Source: Acanthochromis polyacanthus
Lineage: Eukaryota > Chordata > Actinopteri > Pomacentridae
Length of the DNA: 64,000 nt
Reading direction: 5' to 3'
Assembly (NCBI RefSeq): GCF_021347895.1
Contig: NC_067124.1
Location: 1,308,130 to 1,372,129, forward strand
Below the pieces are notes generated by a model that did not search any database, was not told the origin of the DNA, and was given only the letters and a program-made list of their open reading frames with translations. Shown here piece after piece: positions 47,014 through 60,835 of this stretch. The position numbers were made by a program, and so were the translations under genes. Numbering within the stretch: the stretch's first letter is position 1; each line of letters opens with the position of its first letter.

Positions 47014-50000
47014 ATGTACTCCAACAAGTTTGGCCGCCTCATGCTGGGGCTGTGCAGCCGCAAACCGGCCGCTGTCAGCGGTGCGGTCCGGAGGGCGGCT
47101 GGTCGGAGCGGGTTCAGCTGGACTGCAGTGTGTCAACAGCGGACACTGTGGCTGCAGAGGAGCGACTTTCTGGAGATGGAGAAACGTGCCGTGATCCGTC
47201 AGACCGGGTTAGCCAAACCAACTGGGTGGTCATTCCTGCACTTAGCATGTAGCACTGTAGCTGAGATAGCTGGGGCTGGGAGCTTTAGCATCACTGAGGG
47301 TCAGATGTCTGTTAATGACAGCTGTTAGGTTACCTTGAAAGACTCCAAATGGTCCAGACACTTGAGGTAGTGTGAAGCAGGTAGTGGAGCCAAGGCTGGA
47401 GTCAGTCCTGAAATCTTTCCATTAGTCTGGGGTCATATTCAGTTACTTGAACTCTACACTATGTTTATTATTAAGGTCTCTGGTTCTGTTATACTGACTG
47501 TGTCTAAACTTTCATTTTCACCGTCGCAAATGTGGCAAGACATCAGACACATCTCTGAGCTGCCATTACAGTAATTACCACAGTTAAATTAATGCTTGGA
47601 GTCCCACTTTAACTGGACATTATTATCGTTGTAAAGTTATTATACTATTCATGATTAAATAGTTGCACTGCATTCCATTTTGTGGGTGTGTTTGATAAAA
47701 TACACACACACGTGTCAAACAATTTTCAACAGTATTTTGTAAACAATTTCTGTTTTTGTCTTAAACAGTGTTTAAATAAACTCATCTTAGCTTGTAATCT
47801 GATTGAACTGACATATTATTTTACTTATGTGAAGTAGTTTAAGTGGTGTGCCTTATGGTTCAATAATTTAAAGTAACAATAATAAACATTATTAAGAAAG
47901 TACAATTTGCAACTGCACAATTTGTAGCTTTCAGTAAAATCCATCTCTCTTCAGCTTTTAAATTGACCATACAGATTTAGGATGAATAACAACACAAATT
48001 CCTTTCTAATCGTCTGGTCTGCTCAGTCATAGACCTAATCTGTTGGGAACGTTTTAGATTAGTAGATTGAGTTTGCGAATCCTCCTCCCCAAAAGTGGTT
48101 ATAGAGTATCAGTCAGTGTCCAAAACCCAAGAAACAATCCTGTCCCCCAAAGTATTAAATTTATTCTAAAACAAAAGGGGAACAATAACAAAAATACACT
48201 TTTGATAAATAGTAAATGTTCTGAAGCTTTAATAATAGAGTAATGTACTAAACTGATTGTGAAAGCTGTTGTAGATCAGTGTTGTGTCCTGCTACATTAC
48301 ATGAATTATCTTTAATATGCATGCAGTGGTTAAACAAGCAGTCTAATTATTTCTAGTTTGTCCCCTGTTTGAAAATGTGACAGTTAGTCATGGCTGTTTT
48401 CCATTTCTGTGTGCAGTTCTCGGTCAGCCTCTCAAACCACAGTGGACCCCAGTGAGCTGAAGAGGTTCCAGTCACTGGCCAGCAAGTGGTGGGATGAACA
48501 GGGAGAATTTGCAGCTCTTCATGCCATGAATGACCTGAGGGTGCCTTTTATACGGTGTGTGCTTGTCCAAAATATGCATTTCAGTCGTCGCTATATTCAT
48601 GCAAAGCCAAGATGTTGCAGCTAAGGAAATGCCAGCGAAGGTGATTGATTAGCAGAGCTGTCAACAAATGGTGTCAGGAAATCCAGCCTTGTGGTGTTTG
48701 AGAGCAAAGAACATTCAGAGATACATAGTAAAGGAAATAGAAAGTGACAGGGTCCCTCTAAACATCAGTACATTTTCAACCAACAGCGTCTTGGCTGCCC
48801 CGCCGCTGCATATGTGCATGTTTTTGGGGGAGCTGAGGCTGTTTTGATTGATAAGATCTGTTGTTGCGTCGCTCCACTGTAATCATGACAGTGCCCATCC
48901 AGCCCAGGGCCCATTACTACGCTCCCCTTCCCCCCCTGTGGTCCTGTTGGTGGTAGTGATGAGGATGTGTGTTTGTGGTGACAGTGTGACAGATCTGGTG
49001 TATGTCTAAGTGTGGCTGATTTGCCTGATAAGGCTCTGCCCTCAGGGTGTGTCTAAATGAGACGCAGCAGCACCGCTGCCACTGCTGCTGCTGGACCTTT
49101 TAGACTCTATACACTTCCTCCTGTTATGGTCCTAACTCATGGTGCTCATTGTTTCACTGAGGTCTGTTCAAATGTGCACTTGAGTTCAGTAATATTTCAT
49201 TGTGGTATGAAAAGATTTTGTGTTATTGAAAGGTGCTGCAGTATTTCATGTTTGAATTATGTGAAATTTACAATGTGAATCAGCTAAACTGAAAAATGCT
49301 TTACCCGTGTTTTTACCCCTCAAAAAAAATCACCTAATAAAACAAGAAAAGCACTCAGAGAGCAGTACTCTGCCAGGCTGCTCAGTCACTGGATGATGTC
49401 TGACGGATGAACTCTTTAAAAAAATTATGGCAGAAATCACAGCAACATAGAATGTGCCCATTTAATATAGATGTACCCACAAACACAATGACCTTCCTCT
49501 GAGCACAGGCGTGTGTTCTGCATGTGTACGTTATGTACAGACACCGAATCATGTGACCTAAATATGTAGCAGACGGCGGGAATTGATGGGACTCAGAAAC
49601 ACCCCCACAATTTAATCAGTTGTTCCTTGGATCATTTCTGATGGATAAGTCCTGATAAGTCCTCAGAGGTGGATTTGTAGTAGGATCACAATCAGCTGAT
49701 GTAGTGTTCACTGGTTGTCATGGTTACAGTGAGGCCGTGCTGCTATCTGGCAATGATACAGAAACCTTTAACAAATCTTTGGATCCAGACTATAAGCTGC
49801 ATCACTGCCAAAATGTAATCAGGTGGTTCTTGAGTCATTTCTGACCTTCCCTGAGAATTTCTTGCGAATTCATTAGTCTGTTTTTTAGTAATGCCTCTAA
49901 CAGATGGACAGACAGACAGCGATCGTCACAGAACTCCACTGAGACTTCCCTCGTTGGCAGAGTAACAACATGGAAACATTTCTTACAAAATTTGGAATAT

Positions 50001-53000
50001 TCATGCATTTTTCTTATTGTTTTGTTTTTATTGTATTTGTCAGTTTTTGCTATTTTTATCTCTTTGTACAGCACTTTGAAAGTGCTTCATAAATACATTT
50101 ATTATTATTATTACAGTGAATTAATAGGAGCATTACAAAGTGTTCTTCATTTCCATCATGGTTTCATTTTAAAATGCTCATTATCAGTAACTAATTTTAT
50201 GCTGTGGTCATTTCCTAATAAGATTCTCTAAAGGGCAAAAACAACATGCAGAGATCTTTATTTACATTTTGGAAAGCTATGGTTTTAATAATGGAAGTAG
50301 TTGTTTCACAGAGTCTGACTTTTCATTTGTATTGATCCTACACTTATTAAAGGTAATTCAACTTCACTGATTAATTTCTCTGTTCTCTATTGACCACTGA
50401 AATTTGTATTTTTATTTAGAACAACAGCTCTGAAGTAGTTCACTCATTTTTCAGTTCCATCACCTAAAGCACAACAAGCTACAGTAATCCTGTGATGTCT
50501 GAAGGTGTATAGTGCTGAACAACAGTTTAATATACTGGAACAGAGCAGTAATACAGGGCAGCGTTTTGACGGCAACACAACATTTAAACTGTGTCATAGA
50601 GATGATGAAGAAATGAGCAGCTGTGTTGCTGCTCATGTGGGTAATGCCAAGAAAAGACAAATATTTACCAATATGTGTGCCATTCATACTGACGTCTGTG
50701 CTCTTAATAATCAGTTTTAATTTTTATCCATTGAAACTCTGATGTGAAACCATTTAAGACACTGTTCCATACACTTAGCTTGCACTTCTTGTTTTTGCTA
50801 AATGAAAGAGAATTTCTGCTTTTTCCCTACAGTAATTTCTAAAGTTAAAATCGGTTTTCTCACCACCGTGACAGCTCAATCACGCCTAATAATCATTTAT
50901 CATGTAGTGATAGCTTGACGTTCCACACAGACGGCGTTTTAGTTGCTTTTGTTCTCCTTTTTCTGCTTTGCGGTGGCATGAAGAGGTGGATGCATGATTG
51001 CTCTTGTACTCTGGCAGAGCTGTAATGAGAATGATGCATATCCACATCTGGGCCTGTTCTGCATGTTTCTTGCCTGAGGCGCACAGCTGTCAGACACTGT
51101 GTGAGGGAAGGAAGGAAGTAATGTATAGAGGAAGGAAGAAGCAGAGCGTAATTCATGGTTGTTAGCTGCTGATGTTGTTGCTCGAGGCGATATGAAGGAT
51201 GTTTAAAAAACATGTAAATGCCCAGAAACATCTTTCTGCTATGGAGGTTTAGAATCTCATATCTTCCCATGATCTTTTCAGTTTAAGTGTTAAGTCTGTG
51301 ACCAGCATATTGCATGTATATGTTGGAGAGTATGAGGGAAAATGTGGAGGTGGGAGAGACAGTTTGATTTAAAATTGTGACTGCTCATTTACCTGTACAG
51401 GGATAATCTGCTGAATGTGCACAGAGCACGTCATCCTGGGAAACCACTCGCAGGACTGAGAATCCTGGATGTCGGCTGTGGAGGAGGCCTGCTCACCGAG
51501 GTAAAACTGTGTGCATGTGTGTGCGTCTTTTGGGAAAAAGACACAAACACAGTGAGGACAAGGACACACAAAAAAAGTGCTTTTCCTACATATTATCTGT
51601 CCACTCCCAATTGTTTCAATTGCTGCCTCTCACGTCACATTGAGCGTTTTCTTTCTGTTGCACAGTAAATCTGCGCCTTCAGTGTGTTCTAGTGCCAGTC
51701 TGCTCACATGCACACGTAGCAATGCCTGGAAAAACATTTCAACGTCAGCCCGGTGCCCGTTCTCTTTTGATGTGACTGGTCGCGGTGTGGTGGATCGGAC
51801 AGTCGGTCGTTTACGGTTGTTTATCTGTTTGTTAGCGTTGATAGCTGGCCAGCCAGGATGGAGCTTTCATCTGAACTGAGGACATACCAGCTGTGCAGTG
51901 TGATCTGGGAAGACAAAATCAGGTCCTGTATTTATATGGCTCTGTCACACAGGCTGTCGTATTCAGACACACACTCACACAGTAAAAATGCCAAAAAGTG
52001 TCTGTTAGGATTGTGATTGTTATTTTGTGTCTGGGTGTCCTGTCGCTGCAAGTCCCTCCATCAGAAGGGATCGTCTGTGGGAGGACGGATATCAGCCTCT
52101 GGGCAAGCAAACAGCTCTCCACACAGACTGGTGTGTTTAGGTTTGTCCAGAGGAGGGCAGTGTGGCTCCAAACCACTGATTAGTGAATAATACCAGAGCT
52201 AAATAGGTTTTTATCATTTCACTGAGTGAGGACAGTTTGGGGAAATCTCCTGAGACATTGAAACATTTCTGCTGCAGTTTTTTCAGCTTTTATGTAACAG
52301 CACAAATACAAGGCTTGTGCTGGTTCCAGGAACCATGACCTTGTTCTAACATATAATCCGTGATTTGCATCTTGAGGCCAAAACACGGTATGTTCATGAA
52401 AACTATCTGAGTGGGTAGCTCATCAGTTTTAAGTCTCAGTGCAAGCATGCATTTGTGTGTATGAGTCATTTTTGCCAAATATAGCCTCAGTAGCTAATGG
52501 TGGGAAAATGAAAAAACCTGATTTTATGATTTGGTTCATTGTTGAAGTAATTAAAATGCTCAGATATGTGTTACGATCACATGTTTTTATTATGAGATGT
52601 TGACAGTACTTTGGTTCAACAGTTGATCCTGGGATGTATTTTAATCACAATAATGTGTTTTAAATGTGAGATTACCTGTGATTGTCAAAGAAAAACCTGT
52701 AGGTATGCTGCAGTAATCAGTAAAAGAGGAAGATGTGAGACTAACATCCAAGTCACAGCATCTTTATCACAGGAGCTAACATGTAGTCTGAGGACCAGCA
52801 GCATAATCATTCAGTCTGTTTTTTGTTAAATTTAATCAATGTATTGTGGATTTTATTTTGGCATTTTGCATGTTCGATATCTGCTCGCTCCTCTGGTACT
52901 GTTTTATGGAGTATGCTTTTCAGTTTGACCTGCTTATCTCCGTGCTTTGTTTAGTTTTTTAGTTAACACTGAGCCTCGTAGATGTCGTCATGATTCTCCT

Positions 53001-55327
53001 CTGTCTCCTCTCTGCTTGTCCTTCACCAGCCCCTGGGTCGGCTTGGAGCTAACGTGTTGGGTATAGATCCAGTTGAAAACAGCATCAGCACCGCCCAGCT
53101 GCATTCCTCCTACGACCCGGACCTTCGTGACCAGGTGTCCTACCAGGTGTGCACCCTGGAGGACCTGTCAGGTGAAGAGGAGGGAGGAACGGAGGGGCAG
53201 GGAGCGGCTCAGTTCGATGCTGTTGTTGCATCTGAGGTCGTGGAACATCTGGCCGACCTGGAAACGTTCGCCTTCTGCTGCAGCAGTGTGCTGAAGGTGT
53301 GTCATGTCATGTGTGTGTTTGTGTTCTTTGGCCACATATTCCTGCATCGATACAAGATGTGTGTAGATCTGAGCGCCTCTTAATGTGGTGGCTCTCGCAG
53401 CATGTGTTCTTATGTGTGGAGTTTGTACTGAACGTTGAAAAGCTTCAGTGAAAGCTGTGCATCAATGCTGCGGCCAGAGGACTGTAATCTCCTAGGTCAG
53501 TAGGCCAGAGGAGGAAAACGGCCTAATCTTCACAGAACGCCTCTGCATTTGACCGGACCGAATGCCTGACCAGACTCTCTCTCTGTCTGGCCCAAGTCTC
53601 TCCTCTGCTCTTTTACAGAAAAAAACATTAGAATGTGCTGCTGCAGGGCTCATTTTCAGAGCTTTTAATGTGAATTCTCATATTGTTTGGATTCATTCTG
53701 TGGAAAAGCTGCATTCTTGCACTTTCATTTTCTGTATCTCCTTCTTCTTCCCCTCCAGTTCAAATTCTTAACCTTGACCGAGTTCAACCTTGAGCTTTGG
53801 CTCTGTTAGCTCCTGGTCTTATGGGGTGGATTCTGTCACTGAACGCTTTAAATCCATTCTATAAATACCCTTCTGACCCGGGATCAGTCCACCTCCCTCA
53901 TTGTAATCAAACATGTTTAAAGAACAATAATGCACTAAAACCATTTTCATTTTCTGTGTGCAGCCAGGAGGCTCACTGTTCATCACAACTATAAATAAAA
54001 CCAGCCTGTCGTATGCGCTGGGGATCGTCGTAGCCGAGCAGATCCTACGCATCGTTCCCAGTGGGACGCATGACTGGGAGAAGTTCATCAGTCCAGAAGA
54101 GCTGGAGCGCCTCCTGGAGTCCAGTAAGTCAGTCTGAGTTCCACATGATGAACAGAAAGTGTTTTATAATGAGGCTGTGTTTTGTCTCTTTTTTGGAAAA
54201 TGAATTACACCCAAAGTACAGGTACTCTGTGTTAATCTTACATTGGTAAAGTCAGGCAGAAACTTATTTACAATATCATAATATGTGTATTAACATGATA
54301 TCAGTGATGTGTTTTTTATATATTACAATTATCATAAGTACAAGTATATTATGACAATTATACTTATTGTTTTTAGTTTGCAAATCTTTGTTCTACAAGA
54401 AACCTGGACATGTGAAGGAAAAAAGCTGTGTGTTTTCCACCCTCTTTTAACAGTTCTGTAATATAACGGATGATTCCAAAAAGTAAAAGGACAGTTTGTG
54501 AAACTGTTCATAAAGTTTTTACTTAGTCACCCATTTAGGAAGGCTCGATCTTCTGGTTCAGTCAACACAAAGTTTTTACTAAATTGATATTTAATCTGGG
54601 CTGCACAGTGGATCCGTGGGTAGTTCTGTCACCTTGCAGCAAGAAGATCCCCGGTTCACATCCAGGGCTTCCTGGGCTCTTCCTGCATGGAGTTTGTATG
54701 TTCTCTCTGTGCATGTGTGGCTTTTCTCCAGGTTCTCCAGCTTCCTCCCACAGTCCAAAAATATGCTGAGGTTAATCTGTGATTATAAACTGTCTGTAGG
54801 TGTGAATGTGAGTGTGATTGTTTGTCTCTATGTGTAGCCCTGTGACAGACTGTTACCTGTCCAGGTGTCCCGTCTTCACCCTCAGTTAGCTGGGATAGAC
54901 TCCTGTGACCCTGATGAGGATTTAAACGGGGTATAGATGATGGATGATATTTAATTAATGATACGTTTGTGGGAATCTTTTTCTGTACATTGAGGCTTGA
55001 GTGCTCTCAATCAATCAGAGTTTATTTATTTATGCTTTATGTAATTCAGCTTCAGAGGCAGTTTGATCACTTGCAGTGCTAGAAAAATATCTGCAAATAT
55101 AAATATATAATACATTGAATCTAAATGTTTGCCATGCCCTTTCTTCTCCATCAGATGGTTTCTCGGTGCAGTCTGTCCAGGGGATGCTGTACAACCCGCT
55201 ATCAGGAGGCTGGAGCTGGACGAACAGCACTGCCATCAACTACGCCCTCCATGCAGTCAAACTGAAAGATCCAGCCGAGGACAGCAGCCCCCACCCAGAG
55301 GACCATGCTGCAGCCGCTCACAGCTGA
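47014..55327 (+). CDS. COQ3: COQ3: ubiquinone biosynthesis O-methyltransferase, mitochondrial
   Basis: SAM-dependent class I methyltransferase that performs both O-methylations of the coenzyme Q head group on the matrix face of the inner mitochondrial membrane. Coding exons: 47014-47207, 48417-48554, 51401-51500, 53030-53296, 53964-54123, 55155-55327; 343 aa (human about 369). Exon 1 encodes an Arg-rich, acid-poor leader (FGRLMLGLCSRKPAAVSGAV) fitting a mitochondrial presequence. Then come KWWDEQGEFAALHAMNDLRV, SAM motif I ILDVGCGGGLLTE (exon 3), LGIDPVENSI, the FDAVVASEVVEH segment (exon 4), PGGSLFITTINKT (exon 5) and GMLYNPLSGGWSW (exon 6). The start ATG and exon 1 donor (GG before gttagc) are chosen by phase; that donor is weak, and another in-phase gt lies 18 bp downstream. 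The C-terminal tail is short and acidic. Confidence 0.93.
47208..48416. other. COQ3 intron 1
   Basis: About 1.2 kb of AT-rich unique sequence between COQ3 exons 1 and 2. No other feature recognised. Confidence 0.55.
49330..49965 (+). repeat. Dispersed repeat family A, copy 3 (longest)
   Basis: Best preserved copy of the family also at 9387-9783 and 20172-20465; the shared core is 49459-49945. Here the ends look like short inverted repeats (CTCTGCCA near 49370 and TGGCAGAG near 49953), suggesting a non-autonomous DNA transposon, although no target duplication was established. It lies in COQ3 intron 2. Confidence 0.7.
51501..53029. other. COQ3 intron 3
   Basis: About 1.5 kb between exons 3 and 4. 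No other gene or clear repeat recognised. Confidence 0.55.
54596..54944 (+). mobile_element. tRNA-related SINE, copy 2
   Basis: Same family as 44555-44924 but more diverged (GGTTCACATCC replaces the B-box, and several internal deletions are present). Target duplications TGATATTTAAT lie at 54585-54595 and 54945-54955. It is in the last COQ3 intron. Confidence 0.88.
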
Positions 55328-55680
55328 GACATACAGTGAAAATAACAATTCAAGTTTCCAAAGCGTGGAGCTGTGATGCAACATATAAGACTGAGTTTAT
55401 TCAAGGGAAGGACAAACAGCCTCCAGACGGAATTAGAGATGTGCCACGCTCACAATAAGATTGCACTATGCTGTTGGAGGGTTTGATAGTTGTTTAGTGT
55501 TTGATAAGCTGTGCTAGTCGTCTGTACATCTGTAGTTCTGTCATTCGGTAGCAGAGCTGAGCCACACAGCTCCACTGTGAGCAAACATCGTTCTGCTCCG
55601 CTTGGTTTGGTTTGCTCAATGTTTTGCAGGTTGCCATTAAAGCTGACCTTTCCTCAGTTAAAAATCTCATTTTATTTGAT
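55328..55680 (+). terminator. COQ3 3' UTR with possible poly(A) signal
   Basis: Follows the COQ3 TGA. An ATTAAA variant poly(A) signal lies near 55635 (gccATTAAAgctg). No AATAAA was seen in the first 400 bp, so the 3' end is tentative. Confidence 0.45.
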
Positions 55681-56165
55681 GCTGGATGCTAACAGAAAAT
55701 GTGATTTTCCATTTTTAAAAGCCTGGATAAGTTGTGTCCACGCATGAGAGCGGACAGTCGCTTCCTCTGGGATTTTTCTGGGTCTCATGTGGAGTATTAT
55801 ATAATGCAGATCTCTCCCTGTGGCGGAGAAGAAGTCAGACCATGTTCTTAAATAGAGCCTGTGAAATGCATGCAGATGCCACATTTTTCCTCTTTTGCAG
55901 CGGTTATCTGAACACTAGAGGTGCTACTGCAGGAATAAGACTCATCTCATGGGGGACATAATCCACTGTATTAAACTGCTGATTAGAATCCTGCCTGGGT
56001 TTAATTAGGCGACATGGTTAAACTCTGACTTCCCCGTTATTTCACACGTGTCTGCTGTGGACCGTTTTATTCCCACACCACATCAGCTGTCTACAACAAC
56101 AAACCCTCCTGCTGTAATGCGCGTCCCCTGGAGCGGCGGGACCGCGCTGCTAACTTGCGGTATCC

Positions 56166-56950
56166 ATGGCTGCAGTGAGGAGGACTGTGGTGCGCAGAGA
56201 TCAGATGTTCAGTGAGTATCTGGTGTTAAATACAGCTTCTGTCAGTGATCTGCACGCAGGGCCAGCTGGTGACTGGCAGCTTTCTTGGCATCAGGAAAGA
56301 TAATGACGGAGATGTAACTAAGCTTCAGGATCATCTTCTTTCCTCGAAGTTGTCTTCATCCAGTCCTCGGCATGCTCCGTTCACACATCCCCAACTCACC
56401 TGCTGGATCAGACCGTCAACATGAACGTCTTCGTGCACTTTCGAAGTTGTTCCCGAGTGAGTACATCCACCTTTACATCACATTTACTTATTCCATTAGA
56501 GGAAATGATTTATCAGGTCGGACCACAGCACAGATAAATGAGTAGCGTAGATTTATGATCACACAAAACTTTTATCCTGTGCGTAATTGTTTATTGAGCA
56601 CATGCTTTATCTTCTCTCCATGGATACGTCACCAAACACTTCTATCTAAGCTCGCAGAGGTAAACAAGCAGAACAGGTGAGCGGTCACTGCTGGACTTTT
56701 CTGACTCCGCCTCGGACGGTTTAAGACGTTGTGTGATGATGAGATGGATTTGTTGTCATGTTGTGCTGTTGGCCAATGGGTTGAGTGTTCGTCATGGAGA
56801 ACCACTGGTTTCACTGGGATGCGGGGGCTCGTCAGGGCGGGGTGACTGGAGGAAGACAAAAGGCCGACTGTGTCAAGTTACCACAGTTTGATACAGCAGC
56901 ACTGGAAGTTGTTTTACTTTGTCGTCAAAATAAAAGCACCAGGCTGTTAT
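56166..56950 (+). CDS. Candidate short gene between COQ3 and FAXC
   Basis: A CpG-rich block (about 56110-56215) precedes an ATG opening MAAVRRTVVRRDQMF (56166-56211), followed by a strong donor GTGAGT. A good pyrimidine-rich acceptor at 56363 begins a phase-compatible exon 56364-56456 encoding ILGMLRSHIPNSPAG and ERLRALSKLFP, again with GTGAGT. A possible last exon begins at 56836 and reaches a TGA about 50 bp on, with AATAAA near 56927. Its acceptor lacks a pyrimidine tract, so this exon is weak. The product would be only about 65 aa. I do not recognise it; it could also be a non-coding transcript or the 5' end of a longer gene. Confidence 0.35.
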
Positions 56951-57394
56951 ATGGCAGCGTTTTGTTCTAAATGGAAATATTCTGTTGTGGGTCATTCCAG
57001 AAATGGAGGTCCACCAATAATCCATGGACAAAATACTAAAAAAAATAAAAATAAAAAATACAGTTGTTTTGTAAATGTTCTTTTCCTTAGAAAAAAAATC
57101 TGGAAAATAAAAACACCAAAACCTAGGAGCAAAGAATGGTTGAAAGTAATTTTAAAATACCATATAAGCCTGGGGTTCCCCCTAAAATGCCATTTTTCTC
57201 TTGTGATGACCAAACTGAATGTAAAATATGTACATACATGTATATACATATTTTCATCTACTGATTATTAGTTCTTATCTGTGATTTTATACATCGCAGA
57301 CACGATGATCTTGTTGTAAAGCAATGTCCTGCTAAGAAAATTTTAGATTGTGGCATTCGATATACGGCTACTGTGACACAAACCACACATTAAT

Positions 57395-57725
57395 GTTGTA
57401 GCAGACCAAGTATGTACCTCAGTAGGACAGTGTGCCCTGCCACACTGCACAGGAACAGCTCGAGGAACATGGCCAAGAGCTCAAACTGATGACCTACCCG
57501 GCAAAACCTCCAGATCCCAGTCCAGTTGAGCGTCTTTAAGATATATATAAACTCAATCATGTATACCTTATCTAGCATTCCAAAGGATGTGCTGCCAACA
57601 TTTCAGTGCTAGATAACACAGGACCCCCAGAGGTCCCTGATGGGTCACAGCGGTTTTGGCAGTACAAGGAGAACCCGCACAGTATAAGGAAGGTGGTGTT
57701 TTATGTTGTGGCTGATCAGCATTTG
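57395..57725 (+). mobile_element. Tc1-like transposon relic
   Basis: Broken coding traces read CPATLH and PPDPSPVERL, where intact Tc1-like genes have a [14 protein letters not shown] motif. They are followed by GTTTTGGCAGTACAAGGAG and a terminus GTTGTGGCTGATCAGC resembling the 3' end of fish Tc1-like repeats. No intact frame or opposite end was found. Confidence 0.5.
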
Positions 57726-58441
57726 AAATTATTTAATAAAAAATCTTCCAAGATTTGACAAAATACAGAAAACGTAATCCTGACTTCATTACTGCTTAAT
57801 AGTGTTCTCAATGCAGAGCTGTTTTTAGCATTCACAGTCACACCTGACCAAGATCTCTGACAAGGTTAAGTGTACTTTACCACGTCTGCATGAAAGAACT
57901 CAACGACAAATAGAACCGTGCACTATCTTAGGTTTAAATGTTTAATGTATTTTAGGGTTTGTTCTAAATGTTTATATTGTGTTCAGTACAATGCAGATCA
58001 TTAGTAACGATGAAAACCATTGACTGATTTTTGGACTCGGTACAGCTGCAGTAAAAATTAAAATCTTTTAATAATAATAGAATCTGTGACAACACAAAAC
58101 TTTGTTAAAAAGCCTTTGTTTATTAATGTTTAACTTGTGTTTGATTAAAAACAGAGTGTGAAAGAGGCGACTGCATCAGAGGCAGAGTACGGTAGTGTAT
58201 TTTCTAACTTAATTTATTTTAGCTAGAATCAGCAATAAAAACATAAAGGTATTGTAATTGGAAACATGCTGAATATTTGATCCAATAATCAGGCAGAAGG
58301 TCAGACCAGTAATTGGTAGACCCTTAATGTACATTATTTGTACATGAAAATGGCAAATATACCTCTGAATCTGGATATTTTGGTTTGTTCGAAAAAATAA
58401 AAGAGCATCTCTTAGTCATTTGGGCAAAAGTGCTTGAATGA

Positions 58442-58869
58442 TGATGGAGAAATAGCCCACATATTGTCACTACTGTTACATGTCACCAGACTCATTCTTT
58501 GATACTGTCTGCCATACCCCTCTTACCTCCTGTTATCACACCTTTCTGCCATACCCCTCGTCTTACCTCCTGTTACCCAATTGCCCTTTTGTTCTGTTGT
58601 TTTACATTTATTTACAACCCCCTCCCAATCCTTTTATCCATTCTCTGAGATGTCCCTTTTGTCTTATCCTCTGTATTTGCATACAGCCCCTCCCTACCCT
58701 TTGATCCATCTTCTGATATTCCTATAAAATGTGTGCCCTGAAAATGTTCTGGGTGGGCTTACCTTCACAGGCTCATGCTCTGTGTTGGTAAGCCCACCGT
58801 ATGCCGGAATACCAATAAACACCTCACTACAGCAAACTTTGCAGAACCAAGAGTGAAATTTCCTCAACA
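58442..58869 (+). mobile_element. Solo LTR of an endogenous retrovirus-like element
   Basis: About 428 bp beginning TG and ending CA, flanked by a 4-bp duplication ATGA (58438-58441 and 58870-58873); a start at 58445 fits equally well. It has a TATA box at 58723-58728 and a poly(A) signal AATAAA at 58814-58819. Between them is a perfect 12-bp stem (58752-58763 with 58787-58798) around a 23-nt loop. The upstream half contains a C/T-rich imperfect tandem duplication (about 58509-58580). No internal retroviral genes are present, so this is a recombination remnant. Confidence 0.75.
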
Positions 58870-59500
58870 ATGAGCAGACACAAGCAGCAGGGACCAGTTT
58901 GAACATAAATAACTTTTAATTTATCAATTATTTACAAATAGCTAATTGCACTTTTTTTCCCAAGCAAAATACCCAAATAGGTTTTGATTCCAGGTTTTCA
59001 AATGGGATCATCTTTTGCTTTCTTTATCTTATACAGTAATAAACTAAATATTCTTTTGATCAGATGAAAAAAGCAACTATTTGATGATGTTACTGTCAGC
59101 TTTCATGAGCAACAGATGGAACTCTAACAACATTAGAGGAGATTAAAGTCACACGAGATGTTCAGTCTGACAGAATGTGCTGGAACACTGACAATAACTG
59201 GCATTTACGGTGAGGATCCATGCAGCCTGCACATTATTAGCTCATGTACCGGTTTAGTTGTGGAAGGTTTAACAATCTAAGTTTCCTTTTGTTCAGAAAA
59301 TATAACTGAAACAGCATGAAACGGTGTAAAAGTCATTAAATTAACACCGCTACAAACCCCAACAGTGACATTTATTTTGAAATTTGCACCAGGAGGTTGC
59401 GGTGCTGTTTGTTCTTAGCTTGACGATGTTCTGTGAGAACCTGCAAAGGAAAGCGACCTGGGTGCTGAGCTTCGTCCTGGGGAGGGCAGTGGAGATGTTT
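58870..59500. other. FAXC upstream flank
   Basis: AT-rich sequence downstream of the solo LTR with no gene recognised. CpG and GC content rise from about 59500 toward the FAXC first exon, the expected promoter position. Confidence 0.5.
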
Positions 59501-59623
59501 ACTCCTCCTGGTTTCCTGGACCAGTGTTAGCCTCTCCGTCGCCATGCCGTAGAAACCCCGCCGGGCGCTTGGATGAAGCCTAACGGGGACTGCAGCAGCA
59601 GGGAGGCAGCGGGGCGGCTGTAA

Positions 59624-60793
<1,170 letters not shown>

Positions 60794-60835
60794 CGAACAC
60801 TGAAAATACCAACTACTAAATGACATGGATGTGTT

